NCBI RefSeq assembly: GCF_963517015.1
Contig: NZ_CAUQDV010000001.1
Location: 558,001-622,000, forward strand
Length of the DNA: 64,000 bases
Direction: 5' to 3'
Source: an uncultured Devosia sp.
GTDB lineage: Bacteria; Pseudomonadota; Alphaproteobacteria; Rhizobiales; Devosiaceae
Part shown: one piece after another, positions 27,068 to 35,874 of the stretch
How the letters are laid out: each line of letters opens with the position of its first letter
How positions within the stretch are numbered: position 1 is the stretch's first letter
Translations under genes and position numbers: made by a program
The notes under the pieces: model-generated
Seen by the model: only the letters and a program-made list of their open reading frames with translations
Databases searched by the model: none
Told to the model about the DNA's origin: nothing

Positions 27068-27883
27068 CTAGCGCCCCGCCTTGCGGCGCTTGGGCATGGA
27101 GCGGAGCTGGATGATGGTGGCGATCAGGACGCCAGTGGCCACGATGCCGATGATGATGGTGGCGAGGGCGTTGACGTCGGGCGAGACGCCGAGGCGCACT
27201 TTCGAGAAGATCACCATGGGCAGGGTCGAGGAACCCGGACCCGAGACGAAGCTGGCGATGACTAGGTCGTCGAGCGAGAGGGTGAAGCCCAGGAGCCAGC
27301 CCGAGACCAGCGCCGGGGCGATGATGGGCAGGGTGATGTCGAAGAAGGTGCGCAGGGGCGAGGCGCCGAGGTCCATGGCGGCTTCCTCGACGCTGCGGTC
27401 GAAATCGCTGAGACGGCTTTGCACCACGACGCAGATATAGGCCATGGCGAAGGTCGAATGGGCGATGACGATGGTCAGCATGCCGCGACCGGCGGGCCAG
27501 CCGAGCAGGCCTTCCATGGCGACAAAGAGCAGCAGCAGCGAAAGGCCGGTGATGACGTCGGGCATGACCATGGGGGCAGAGACCATGCCGGAGAAGAGCG
27601 TACGGCCGCGGAACTTGCGGAATCGCACCAGGGCCACGGCAGCCAGCGTGCCGAGCACGAGGGCGATGGTGGCGCTGATGGCGGCGATCTGCAGGCTCAG
27701 CCAGGCGGCGCCCAGCATCTGCGGATCGTTGAATAGCTCGCCATACCACTTGGTCGAGAAGCCCGACCAGACGGTGACCAGGCGGTTCTCGTTGAAGGAG
27801 AAGACCACCATGGAAATGATCGGGGCATAAAGGAAGCTAAAGCCCAGAGCTGCCGTTATGGGGAGGAACCAGCCACGCCGCAT
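27068..27883 (-). CDS. potI: Putrescine ABC transporter permease PotI
   Basis: A 271-residue inner-membrane permease. It has six predicted helices and the EAA loop EEAAMDLGASPLRTFFDITLPII that docks to the ATPase. N-terminal FLYAPIISMVVFSFNE and the motif GFTLSLDDLVIASFVSGPG are typical of PotI/PotC. The ATG at 27883 follows the potH stop by one base. It is the last gene of a minus-strand potF-G-H-I operon. Putrescine is likely from gene order; spermidine cannot be excluded. Confidence 0.92.
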   Translation of the reverse strand: MRRGWFLPITAALGFSFLYAPIISMVVFSFNENRLVTVWSGFSTKWYGELFNDPQMLGAAWLSLQIAAISATIALVLGTLAAVALVRFRKFRGRTLFSGMVSAPMVMPDVITGLSLLLLFVAMEGLLGWPAGRGMLTIVIAHSTFAMAYICVVVQSRLSDFDRSVEEAAMDLGASPLRTFFDITLPIIAPALVSGWLLGFTLSLDDLVIASFVSGPGSSTLPMVIFSKVRLGVSPDVNALATIIIGIVATGVLIATIIQLRSMPKRRKAGR

Positions 27884-27884
27884 G

Positions 27885-28838
27885 TTACTTCTCCACCACA
27901 GCGTTCTGCGCCTTTTGCAGCAGCATGATCGGCACCACGACGACGGCCAGCATGGCAACGGCGACGGCTGCCGCGCGCGGCCAGTTGGTGGCCGAGAAGA
28001 ACTCGTCCCACAAGACGCGGCCGATCATCAGGGTTTCGGGACCCCCCAGGAGAGCCGGGATGACGAATTCGCCGACAGCCGGAATGAAGACCAGCAGCGA
28101 GCCGGCCAGAATGCCTGGAAAGGACAGCGGCAGGGTGACCGAAAGGAAGGTCTGCCAGGGGCGCGAGCCGAGATCGGCCGAGGCTTCGATCAGCGAGGAA
28201 TCGAGCTTCACCAGCGTCGTATAGAGCGGCAGGATCATGAAGGGCAGATAGGAATAGATCAGGCCGACATAGACGGCGAAATCGGTCTGCATCATCACCA
28301 GCGGCTCGATGCCGAAGAGGCCGAGGAACTGGTTGATCAGGCCATTGCCGCGCATGAAGCCGGTGAGGGCGTAAATGCGCAACAGGAATGAGGTGAAGAA
28401 GGGCAGGACCACCAGCATCAGCAGAACGTTGCGCCACGGATCGGGAGCACGGGCGATGGCATAGGCCATGGGATAGCCGATGATCAGGGTGATCACGGTG
28501 GCGATGGCGGCAATGCGCAGGGAGCTGAGATAGGCGGCGACATAGAGATTGTCGCTGAAGAGGCGGATGTAGTTGTTGAGGTGCAGGGTCAGCTGCACCG
28601 TGCCTTCCTCGCTGGTCAGCAGCGGGGAATAGGGCGGGCGGCCGAACTGCTTGGTGGCCAGCGAAATGCCAAACACCACGGCTAGCGGAATGACGAAGAA
28701 GACCAGCAGCCACGCGACCGGGGCGATCAGCACCAGGGCCTTGCCGGAAATGCCGACCCTGGCGAGGCCGCGCTCGACGGCCTTCCAGGGCTTGAGCCGC
28801 CGCGGGGGCGGAAAGGAGGGATCGTGTTGCGCGGTCAT
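27885..28838 (-). CDS. potH: Putrescine ABC transporter permease PotH
   Basis: A 317-residue permease. An N-terminal cytoplasmic stretch with a Pro-rich part (SFPPPRRLKPWKAVERGL) precedes six membrane helices. The EAA loop is EASADLGSRPWQTFLSVTLPLS, and FIPAVGEFVIPALLGGPETLM is a PotH/PotB hallmark. Its start overlaps potG by four bases, so it is coupled to the ATPase gene. It forms the transmembrane heterodimer with PotI. Confidence 0.93.
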   Translation of the reverse strand: MTAQHDPSFPPPRRLKPWKAVERGLARVGISGKALVLIAPVAWLLVFFVIPLAVVFGISLATKQFGRPPYSPLLTSEEGTVQLTLHLNNYIRLFSDNLYVAAYLSSLRIAAIATVITLIIGYPMAYAIARAPDPWRNVLLMLVVLPFFTSFLLRIYALTGFMRGNGLINQFLGLFGIEPLVMMQTDFAVYVGLIYSYLPFMILPLYTTLVKLDSSLIEASADLGSRPWQTFLSVTLPLSFPGILAGSLLVFIPAVGEFVIPALLGGPETLMIGRVLWDEFFSATNWPRAAAVAVAMLAVVVVPIMLLQKAQNAVVEK

Positions 28839-29983
28839 ACGGTCAGCACCGAGCCGGAGCTGTCACCCCAGGTGACATAGACTTCTTCATCCCAGGTGAT
28901 GGAATCGGGATTGCCGCGCATGGTGTTGGTCTGGGTGACGCGCAGGCGTTTGCCGCTTTCGAGCAGCACCTGATAGACGCTCATGTCGCCGAGATAGCCG
29001 ATATCCTCGACCATGCCCTTGGTGACATTGGCGCCGAACTTGTCGGCCGGCTTGTCGCGGCTGAGCAGGACCTTTTCGGGGCGGATGGCCCACCACAGGA
29101 TCTGGTCGGGGGCGCAATCGACGCCGTGGCCGACATAGATGTCGCAGCCGAGTTCTGCCGAATGAATGCGGATATGGCCTGGCTCGTCCTCGGTAACGCG
29201 GCCCTCGACCATGTTGACCGAGCCGATGAAGCCGGCGACGAACTTGGAATTGGGGAATTCATAGATGTCGGTGGGCTCGCCGATCATGGCGATCTCACCC
29301 TGGTTCATCACGCCGATACGGGTGGCCAGCGACATGGCCTCTTCCTGATCGTGGGTCACGACGATGAAGGTGACGCCCAGGGTTTCCTGGATCTTGACCA
29401 GTTCGAACTGGGTTTCCTCGCGCAGCTTCTTGTCGAGCGCGCCGAGCGGCTCGTCGAGGAGCAAAAGCTTGGGGCGCTTGGCGAGGGCGCGGGCAAGGGC
29501 GACGCGCTGGCGCTGGCCGCCGGAGAGCTGGTGCGGCTTGCGGGCGCCATAGTCCTGCAGCTTGACCAGGGTCAGCAGTTCGGCGACGCGGGCGGTGATC
29601 TCGGCCTTGGGCAGGCCATCGCGCTTGAGGCCATAGGCGACATTCTGCTCGACGGTCATATGCGGGAAGAGCGCATAGGACTGGAACATCATGTTGACGG
29701 GGCGATTGTAGGGCGCGACCTGGGTCATGTCCTGGCCGTCGATCTCGATGGTGCCGGAGGTCGGGGTCTCGAAGCCGGCCAGCATGCGCAGCAGGGTCGA
29801 CTTGCCCGAGCCCGAACCGCCCAGAAGGCAGAAGAGTTCGGACTTGTAGATGTCGAGCGAGACATCCCAGACGGCTGAAACGTCACCGAATTTCTTGGTG
29901 ACATTGCGGATGCGCACAAAGGGCTTGGCTGAGGGGTCACGCCATGGGCGGGTGTCGGCGGCAATCTGGGGCTTCTTTGCCAT
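28835..29983 (-). CDS. potG: Polyamine ABC transporter ATP-binding protein PotG
   Basis: A 382-residue ATPase. Walker A is LLGGSGSGKST, the signature LSGGQRQRVALARAL, Walker B LLLLDEPLGALD and the switch His lies in VVTHDQEEAMS. A TOBE domain occupies the last 120 residues. The N-terminus, DPSAKPFVRIRNVTKKFG, fits PotG. It energises uptake through PotHI. It follows potF by 131 bases that include an internal hairpin at 30079-30106. Confidence 0.93.
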   Translation of the reverse strand: MAKKPQIAADTRPWRDPSAKPFVRIRNVTKKFGDVSAVWDVSLDIYKSELFCLLGGSGSGKSTLLRMLAGFETPTSGTIEIDGQDMTQVAPYNRPVNMMFQSYALFPHMTVEQNVAYGLKRDGLPKAEITARVAELLTLVKLQDYGARKPHQLSGGQRQRVALARALAKRPKLLLLDEPLGALDKKLREETQFELVKIQETLGVTFIVVTHDQEEAMSLATRIGVMNQGEIAMIGEPTDIYEFPNSKFVAGFIGSVNMVEGRVTEDEPGHIRIHSAELGCDIYVGHGVDCAPDQILWWAIRPEKVLLSRDKPADKFGANVTKGMVEDIGYLGDMSVYQVLLESGKRLRVTQTNTMRGNPDSITWDEEVYVTWGDSSGSVLTV

Positions 29984-30078
29984 GGCGTTCTACTCTAGAT
30001 CAGCGGTCATCTGCCGCAGTTTTATCTTGTTTCCGACTCTGGGCCGGAAACCTCCGTGAATTGGGGCATCCCATAAGG

Positions 30079-30106
30079 AAAAGGGGCAGCCAAGGCCACC
30101 CCTTTT
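30079..30106. terminator. Hairpin between potF and potG
   Basis: AAAAGGGG (30079-30086) and CCCCTTTT (30099-30106) pair, with an inner GCC/GGC, giving a stem that ends in four T on the minus strand. It lies between the binding-protein gene and the rest of the operon. It is the expected place for partial termination or 3' protection that makes the binding protein more abundant than the membrane subunits. Confidence 0.6.
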
Positions 30107-30114
30107 CGCAAGTT

Positions 30115-31197
30115 TTACTGGCCGGTCTTGATACGGGTCCAGGTGCGGGTCAGGACCTCTTCATATTCGGGCGAGTGAGCCTTCATGGTGAAGCCCTTGG
30201 CGAGGGTTTCCTCGGACGGATAGATCGACGGATTGTCCTTGACCTCGGCATCGACGAATTCCAGCGAGGCCGGGTTCGGGTTGGCGTAGAAGACCGTATT
30301 GGAAATGGCCGCCACGACTTCGGGTTCGAGGATGTAATTGATGAACTTGTGGGCGTTTTCCGGATGCGGGGCATCGACCGGAATGGCCATGAAGTCATAG
30401 AGGGTCGGGGCGCCTTCCTCGGGGATCAGATAGGCCACTTCGGTGCCTTCGGCTGCGGCATCGGCGGCGATGAACATGTCGCCCGAATAGCCCATGGCAA
30501 CGCAGATTTCGCCGTTGCCCAGGTCGTCGATATATTGGGACGAATGGAAGTAGCGCACCGACGGCTTGATGGCGTTGAGCAGTTCTTCGGCCTTGGCGAG
30601 GTCCTCTTCGCTTTCCGAATTGGCATCGAGGCCCAGAATGTGAAGGGCGGTGCCGACGACTTCGGAGGGGCTGTCCATCACAGCCACGCCGCAGGAGGCG
30701 AGCTTGGCGACGGTTTCAGGGTCAAACAGCAGGTCCCAGCTGGTGGGCGGCTCATCGGTGCCGAGTGCTTCTGCAACCTTGGCGACATTGTAGCCGAGGC
30801 CGATGGTGTTCTGCATATAGGGAATGCCATGGGCATTGTCGGGGTCGACAATGGCGGCGGTGGCCAGGGCGTTGGGATCGAGATTGGAGAAGTTGGGCAG
30901 CTGGGCCTTGTCGAGAGGCAGGATCAGGCCGGCCATGATCTGGCGTTCGAGGAAATTGCCCGAGGGGACGACGAGGTCATAGCCCGAGGAGCCGGCCAGG
31001 AGCTTGGCATCGACGATCTCGTTGTTGTCATAGACGTCGTAGTTGACCTTGATGCCGGTCTCCGCCTCGAAATTGGCGATGGTGTCGGCAGCAATATAGT
31101 CGGACCAGTTATAAACGTTGAGAACCGGTTCTTCCTGGGCCAGCACGGGGCTGGCGACAAAAAGGGCGCCGATGGCAAGGGCGAGCGACTGCTTCAT
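30115..31197 (-). CDS. potF: Periplasmic putrescine-binding protein PotF
   Basis: A 360-residue solute-binding protein. It has a signal peptide (SLALAIGALFVASPVLAQ) and then the family motif LNVYNWSDYIA. The ligand-pocket stretches YDLVVPSGNFLERQI and VAMGYSGDMFIAADAAAEG are those of the PotF/PotD group. It captures polyamines in the periplasm and delivers them to PotHI. It is first in the operon. The upstream 422 bases contain the divergent promoter region shared with psuG. Confidence 0.93.
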   Translation of the reverse strand: MKQSLALAIGALFVASPVLAQEEPVLNVYNWSDYIAADTIANFEAETGIKVNYDVYDNNEIVDAKLLAGSSGYDLVVPSGNFLERQIMAGLILPLDKAQLPNFSNLDPNALATAAIVDPDNAHGIPYMQNTIGLGYNVAKVAEALGTDEPPTSWDLLFDPETVAKLASCGVAVMDSPSEVVGTALHILGLDANSESEEDLAKAEELLNAIKPSVRYFHSSQYIDDLGNGEICVAMGYSGDMFIAADAAAEGTEVAYLIPEEGAPTLYDFMAIPVDAPHPENAHKFINYILEPEVVAAISNTVFYANPNPASLEFVDAEVKDNPSIYPSEETLAKGFTMKAHSPEYEEVLTRTWTRIKTGQ

Positions 31198-31619
31198 CTG
31201 ATGCTCCTGATGGGTGGTTTGGTGTCTTCAGCTGCCCGAATGGTCGGGACGGCATTTGGATGCGCGGGAAGCGCGGGCGGTCACTGGCCCGGCGCTCATC
31301 TTGGAGTGCCCGCGGCTGGACGGTCCTGAATTCCTGATACGGGTATAGAGCGCTGATAAGCGCTGGGCAGAGCGGCCGACTGTGCCCCGGTGCGGGACGC
31401 GTATCGATCGGCACGAGGGGCGCGATCAACAGGTATGGTCTGCAGCGAAGTGCCCTTTCCACGCTGGCGTTTCAGCAGGCAAACTAGAGGCAAAATTTCC
31501 ATGGGACAAGCGGCAGAGGGCAAGTTTTCTTAAGGCTTGACGCATTGCCGCAAGAGAGCGCAAAACCCGCCCAAATGGGGCCGGAACGGCCTGTCAACCA
31601 ATTTCAAGCGAGTGAAGCA
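31198..31619. other. Divergent promoter region of potF and psuG
   Basis: No gene is supported here. The region must hold the potF promoter (minus) and the psuG promoter (plus). Two copies of the palindromic hexamer AGCGCT (31349-31354 and 31359-31364) occur at a 10-base step and could be an operator. No riboswitch fold was recognised by eye. Confidence 0.4.
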
Positions 31620-32564
31620 ATGAGCGCCAAGGCCTATCTGTCCGTCAGCCCCGAAGTGAAGAAGGCCCTGGCCGAGGGCAAGCCGGTGGTGGCGCTGGAA
31701 TCGACCATCATCACCCACGGCATGCCCTATCCGCAGAATCTGGAAATGGCGACCAATGTGGAGAAGGTGATCCGAGACAATGGCGCCGTGCCGGCGACGA
31801 TCGCGATCATGGATGGCCGTTTCTGCGTTGGTGTCTCCGGCGAAGACCTCGAACGCCTGGCGCAGACCGGCGGTACGGCCGCCAAGGCCAGCCGGCGCGA
31901 TGTCTCGTCGCTGCTGGTCAAGGGCGAGATTGCCGGCACGACCGTGGCGACGACCATGCAGATCGCGGCGCTGGCCGGCATTGCTGTCTTTGCCACGGGC
32001 GGCATCGGTGGCGTGCATCGTGGGGCCGAGGATACGTTCGACATTTCTGCAGATCTCGAAGAGCTGAGCCGCACGCCGGTCTGCGTGGTCTGCGCCGGCG
32101 CCAAGTCGATCCTCGATATTGCCAAGACGCTGGAAGTGCTCGAGACCAATGGCGTGCCGGTGCTGGGCTATGGCACAGAGGACTTCCCGGCCTTCTGGGC
32201 GCGCCAGAGCGGGCACAAGGTCGATCACCGTTTCGACCATGCTGCCGACATCGCCAGGGTCGTCGCCACGCAGGCGGACCTGGGCATGGGCGGGGTGCTG
32301 GTCGCCAATCCGATCCCCGAAGGCGATGCGCTCGACCCGGCGGCCATCGAGGCGCGCATTGCCGAAGCGATCCGTGGCGCCGAACAGGAAGGCGTGTCGC
32401 GCAAGGCACTGACGCCATTCCTGCTTAACCGGATTTTCGAGCTGACCGAAGGCAAGTCGCTGGTGGCCAATATCGCCCTGGTGGAAAACAACGCCAAGGT
32501 CGCCGCACAGATCGCCGTGGCACTGGCAGACCGCACCGCCAAACCGGTCGCCGGCCGCGCATGA
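31620..32564 (+). CDS. psuG: Pseudouridine-5'-phosphate glycosidase
   Basis: A 314-residue enzyme that cleaves pseudouridine 5'-phosphate to uracil and ribose 5-phosphate. The N-terminus VVALESTIITHGMPYPQN, then TVATTMQIAALAGIAVFATG, GGIGGVHRGAEDTFDIS and GYGTEDFPAFW are conserved PsuG segments carrying substrate and Mn2+ ligands. Its TGA overlaps the psuK ATG by four bases. Together the two genes degrade pseudouridine from RNA turnover. Confidence 0.95.
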   Translation: MSAKAYLSVSPEVKKALAEGKPVVALESTIITHGMPYPQNLEMATNVEKVIRDNGAVPATIAIMDGRFCVGVSGEDLERLAQTGGTAAKASRRDVSSLLVKGEIAGTTVATTMQIAALAGIAVFATGGIGGVHRGAEDTFDISADLEELSRTPVCVVCAGAKSILDIAKTLEVLETNGVPVLGYGTEDFPAFWARQSGHKVDHRFDHAADIARVVATQADLGMGGVLVANPIPEGDALDPAAIEARIAEAIRGAEQEGVSRKALTPFLLNRIFELTEGKSLVANIALVENNAKVAAQIAVALADRTAKPVAGRA

Positions 32565-33445
32565 GCCAGAGGGTTCTCGTTGTCGGCGATGTGATGACCG
32601 ATGTCATCGTCATGCCGGAAGGGCCGATCATCAAGGGAAGTGACCGGCGCGCCAAGGTGCGCAGCCGGCCCGGTGGCTCTGGCGCCAACCAGGCCGTGTG
32701 GCTGGGCGCCATGGGTGCGGACGTTCTGTTTGCCGCCCGCGTTGGCGCCGATGACAAGCCTGCGTGCGAGAATTATTTCCGCGGCCAGGGCGTGGTGCCG
32801 GTGCTGGCGGGAGACAAGGAGCAGCCTTCGGGTGTGCTCGTCACCATTGTCGATCCCGATGGTGAGCGGAGTTTCCTGACCGATCGCGGGGCGAACCTGA
32901 ACCTTTGCAACGACGACCTCGACGAGAGCCTGCTCGATGCGGTCGGCATGGTCATGGTCTCGGGCTATAGCCTGTTCGAGCCAGGCCCGCGCGCTGCGGT
33001 GCAGGCCCTGTTTGCGGCGGCCCGCGCACGCAATATCGCCGTGGCTGTCGATCCGGCCTCGGTCGGCTTTCTGGCCGAGGTCGGGCCGGCCAATTTTCTC
33101 GACTGGACACGTGGCGCCACGGCGATCTTCGCCAATGAGAGCGAGGCCGAGACGCTCACCGGCGTTACAGGTCCTGTCGCACAGATGCAGGCGCTGGGCG
33201 CCCACTACGACCTCGTCATCATCAAGCGCGGCGGGGCCGGTGCAGCGATTGGTGGCCGTGATGGCGCCCGGGTTGCGCTGCCGGCGGAAGTGGTCGCGGT
33301 GGTTGACACGACCGGCGCTGGCGATGCCTTTGCCGCCGGCTTCATTGCGGCCCATCTGTCGGGAATGGGCGAGGCCGCTGCGCTGGCGCGGGCGATTTCG
33401 GCCGGTGCCAAGGCCGTGCAAAGCATTGGCGGGCAACCAGATTAG
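32561..33445 (+). CDS. psuK: PfkB-family kinase, probable pseudouridine kinase
   Basis: A 294-residue ribokinase-fold enzyme. The C-terminal PfkB signature VDTTGAGDAFAAGF carries the catalytic Asp and anion hole; RSRPGGSGANQAVWLGAMG is the N-terminal sugar-binding signature. Coupling to psuG by a 4-base overlap makes phosphorylation of pseudouridine the likely reaction. The sequence alone does not exclude another sugar kinase activity. Confidence 0.85.
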   Translation: MSQRVLVVGDVMTDVIVMPEGPIIKGSDRRAKVRSRPGGSGANQAVWLGAMGADVLFAARVGADDKPACENYFRGQGVVPVLAGDKEQPSGVLVTIVDPDGERSFLTDRGANLNLCNDDLDESLLDAVGMVMVSGYSLFEPGPRAAVQALFAAARARNIAVAVDPASVGFLAEVGPANFLDWTRGATAIFANESEAETLTGVTGPVAQMQALGAHYDLVIIKRGGAGAAIGGRDGARVALPAEVVAVVDTTGAGDAFAAGFIAAHLSGMGEAAALARAISAGAKAVQSIGGQPD

Positions 33446-33652
33446 TTGAACTTACGGAAGAGTTATCCCCCTGCCAAAAAGCTTGGGCATACTGTTCCCG
33501 TCCACCCGGGATACAGGCGGCGCTGCAGCGACCAGTGGCCGGGATGGGAGCCGAACGTGGGAGCCAGATCGTAGCTCGCCGCGCGTTGAGGATCGGGCCT
33601 GTTGTCCTGCGAGCGATAGGCGGCCGCCCGATACCCTGCGTAAAATCGGTTA

Positions 33653-33755
33653 CCCCGAGGCCAGTTGCGCCTCACTATTTATTCACTCAGAGGCTCAACT
33701 GGTCTCGGGGTCCGCCTGTGCCTATCGATAACCGCAGAACAGGCGGCGTTTTCGT
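33653..33755 (+). ncRNA. Candidate structured RNA between psuK and the SDR gene
   Basis: The gap 33446-33816 holds no convincing gene, but it contains a long hairpin: CCCCGAGGCCAGTTG (about 33654-33668) pairs with CAACTGGTCTCGGGG along 15 bases with one wobble. The stem is extended inward by GCCTC/GAGGC around an AT-rich loop. Immediately after it, CCGCCTGT and ACAGGCGG pair around a 20-base loop and are followed by CGTTTTCG, like a weak terminator. The two stems suggest an RNA or a 3' processing element. The transcript start and the strand are inferred. Confidence 0.4.
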
Positions 33756-33816
33756 ATGGGCGCTGGAAAGGAACATCCCGACTTCCTAGATCTTGGTCTT
33801 GGCATAGGAGTTCAGC

Positions 33817-34830
33817 ATGGCAGACCGCGTTCTCGTTACTGGCATTTCCGGTTTTTTGGGCGGCCATGTGGCGCTGCAATTGCTTCAGGCGGGCTATCTG
33901 GTGCGGGGCAGCATTCGCAGTCTCGACAGAGCCGACAAGGTGCGCGCCACCTTGGCCAGGGCCGGTGGCGACATCAGCCGTCTCGAATTCGTGGCGCTGG
34001 ACCTGCTCAAAGATAGTGGCTGGGCCGAGGCCATGGCGGATGTGCGCTATCTCATGCACACTGCCTCACCCTTCGTGCTGGAGACGCCGAAGGACCCCGA
34101 GGAGTTGATCCGTCCAGCGGTGGACGGCACGCGACGAGCGGTGGAGGCGGCACTTGCGGCCAGAGTGGAGCGGGTGGTTCTGACGTCGTCGATCGCAGCG
34201 ATCCAATATGGCCATGATGAAGTGTCCCGCGCTTTTACCGAGGCCGACTGGAGCAATCCCGACAGCGCAAAGACCGGCGCCTATGCCGCCTCCAAGACCT
34301 TGGCCGAACGCGAGGCCTGGCGGCTGATGGATGGGGCGGGCCGGCACAAAGACCTGGCGGTGATCAATCCGTCGGTCATCCTCGGCCCGCTGCTTGACGA
34401 GGATCCGGGTACTTCGGCAACCATGGTGCGGCGGCTGCTCGACGGCCGTCTGCCCGCCATGCCGAAACTGGCCTTCGGCATGGTGGATGTGCGCGATGTG
34501 GCGGCGCTTCATGTGGATGCCCTTACCAATCCGGCTGCCGGCGGCGAGCGCTGCGTGGCCTCGGAAGGCAATTACTGGATGAAGGACATCGGCCGGATGT
34601 TGCGCCCGGCCTTCCCTGATCGCCGCATTCCGACGCTGGAAGTGCCCAATTGGCTGATCCGGCTGGTGGCGCTGTTTGATCGCGATGTGCGCGAAGTGCT
34701 GCCGGAAATTGGCGTGATGAAGCAGGTCGACGGTCGCCGCGGGCCCGAGCGGCTCGGCCGGGCGCTGATCCCGACAGCAGAAGCGGCAGCGGCCACGGCG
34801 CAGAGCCTCATCGCGCAGGGCCTCGTCTGA
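33817..34830 (+). CDS. NAD(P)-dependent epimerase/dihydroflavonol reductase-like protein
   Basis: A 337-residue extended short-chain dehydrogenase. The Rossmann motif is VLVTGISGFLGGHV; the catalytic Ser lies in VVLTSSIAAIQYG and the active-site Tyr-Lys in GAYAASKTLAERE. The layout resembles dihydroflavonol 4-reductase and aldehyde reductases acting on small carbonyls. A TAGGAG nine bases before the ATG supports the start. The gene stands alone between a structured gap and a tRNA gene. The substrate is unknown. Confidence 0.88.
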   Translation: MADRVLVTGISGFLGGHVALQLLQAGYLVRGSIRSLDRADKVRATLARAGGDISRLEFVALDLLKDSGWAEAMADVRYLMHTASPFVLETPKDPEELIRPAVDGTRRAVEAALAARVERVVLTSSIAAIQYGHDEVSRAFTEADWSNPDSAKTGAYAASKTLAEREAWRLMDGAGRHKDLAVINPSVILGPLLDEDPGTSATMVRRLLDGRLPAMPKLAFGMVDVRDVAALHVDALTNPAAGGERCVASEGNYWMKDIGRMLRPAFPDRRIPTLEVPNWLIRLVALFDRDVREVLPEIGVMKQVDGRRGPERLGRALIPTAEAAAATAQSLIAQGLV

Positions 34831-34894
34831 CCCTGCGACCGCGATGCCCCTTGCCGCGGCCGGTAATCGGCTCCATATCTTGGAGCGTCGGAGA

Positions 34895-34970
<76 letters not shown>

Positions 34971-34983
34971 ATTCGATTTCTGT

Positions 34984-35754
34984 TCAAGCGGTTTGCTGGC
35001 CGAGTTTTTCTGCCGATCTGGAAAAGCCTTCACTGATCACGGCGCGCATGGCGTCGCGGGCGGCGTCGGTGTTCTGGGCGCGGATGGCCTGGGCGATGGC
35101 GCCGTGGTTGGCGGCGGTTTCTTCGAGCTTGGCCTTGTTGGCAACCGGCGAGCTGATGGTGAAGACGGCCGTCAGCGCCACTTCCACCAGAGCGCTGATC
35201 GAGGCCATGAAGGGATTGCTGGCGGCCTCGGCGACGGCGCGGTGGAAGGCGAGGTCTGCCCGGGCGAATTCTTCGGCGCTGGTGGCTTCGCCCATGGCGT
35301 CAGCCAGGGCAACGAGGTGGTCGGCCTGGACATCGCTGCGACGTTGCGCGGCAAGGGCGGCGGATTCGAGTTCGATGCCGATGCGTACTTCGGCGACGCT
35401 GCGCAGGAAGTCGACATCGGGTCCGGCTTCGAAATGCCAGGCGAGGACATCCGCGTCGAAGAGATTCCAGCGCTGGCGCGGCAGGACGCGGGTGCCGATG
35501 CGGGCGCGAGCCTCGATCATGCCCTTGGCGGCAAGGGTTTTGAGCGCCTCGCGCAGCACGGTGCGGGAAACCGAGAAGCGGGCGAGCAATTCGGTATCGG
35601 AGGGCAGGATGGCGCCCTCGGGATAGTCGCCGCGCACGATGGCGGCGCCCAATTGGCCCAGCACCAGCGAATGGAGATTGCGCGCGGGAATGCGCCCGGC
35701 AATCGAGGCGATGAGATCGGACCTCGTGCTGTCCTGGTCGTTGCGCGCGGCCAT
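34984..35754 (-). CDS. FadR-subfamily GntR transcriptional regulator
   Basis: A 256-residue repressor-type protein. The winged helix shows LPSDTELLARFSVSRTVLREALKTLAAKGMIEARARIG (split here across helices 2-3 and the wing). The C-terminal FCD domain contains ARADLAFHRAVAEAASNPF and a later His in ANHGAIAQAIR, consistent with a metal or organic-acid pocket. It diverges from an M20 peptidase gene across 120 bases, with an AT-rich core near 35796-35809 as a possible operator. The ligand is unknown. Confidence 0.88.
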   Translation of the reverse strand: MAARNDQDSTRSDLIASIAGRIPARNLHSLVLGQLGAAIVRGDYPEGAILPSDTELLARFSVSRTVLREALKTLAAKGMIEARARIGTRVLPRQRWNLFDADVLAWHFEAGPDVDFLRSVAEVRIGIELESAALAAQRRSDVQADHLVALADAMGEATSAEEFARADLAFHRAVAEAASNPFMASISALVEVALTAVFTISSPVANKAKLEETAANHGAIAQAIRAQNTDAARDAMRAVISEGFSRSAEKLGQQTA

Positions 35755-35874
35755 GGGCCCCCCTTTGTTGGGTCCGACCTAAGCATGGGACCAAAAGTAT
35801 TACAATATTGGCGGCGCGCTTGTGCTGGACAGCGGCGCCGGCATTTGATGAGGGTAGGGCAAAGGAGTTTGCCT

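Noticed and set aside
33463..33675. A 70-codon minus-strand frame in the psuK-SDR gap
   Set aside because: Its start falls inside the long hairpin, codon use is not gene-like, and no ribosome site is present.
33500..33760. 6S RNA or cobalamin riboswitch in the psuK-SDR gap
   Set aside because: A few short motifs look similar, but the conserved boxes are absent and the downstream gene does not fit a B12 role.
34993..35874. An N-terminal extension of the M20 peptidase frame
   Set aside because: The extension runs antisense through the FadR-type regulator; a strong ribosome site sets the peptidase start at 35875.
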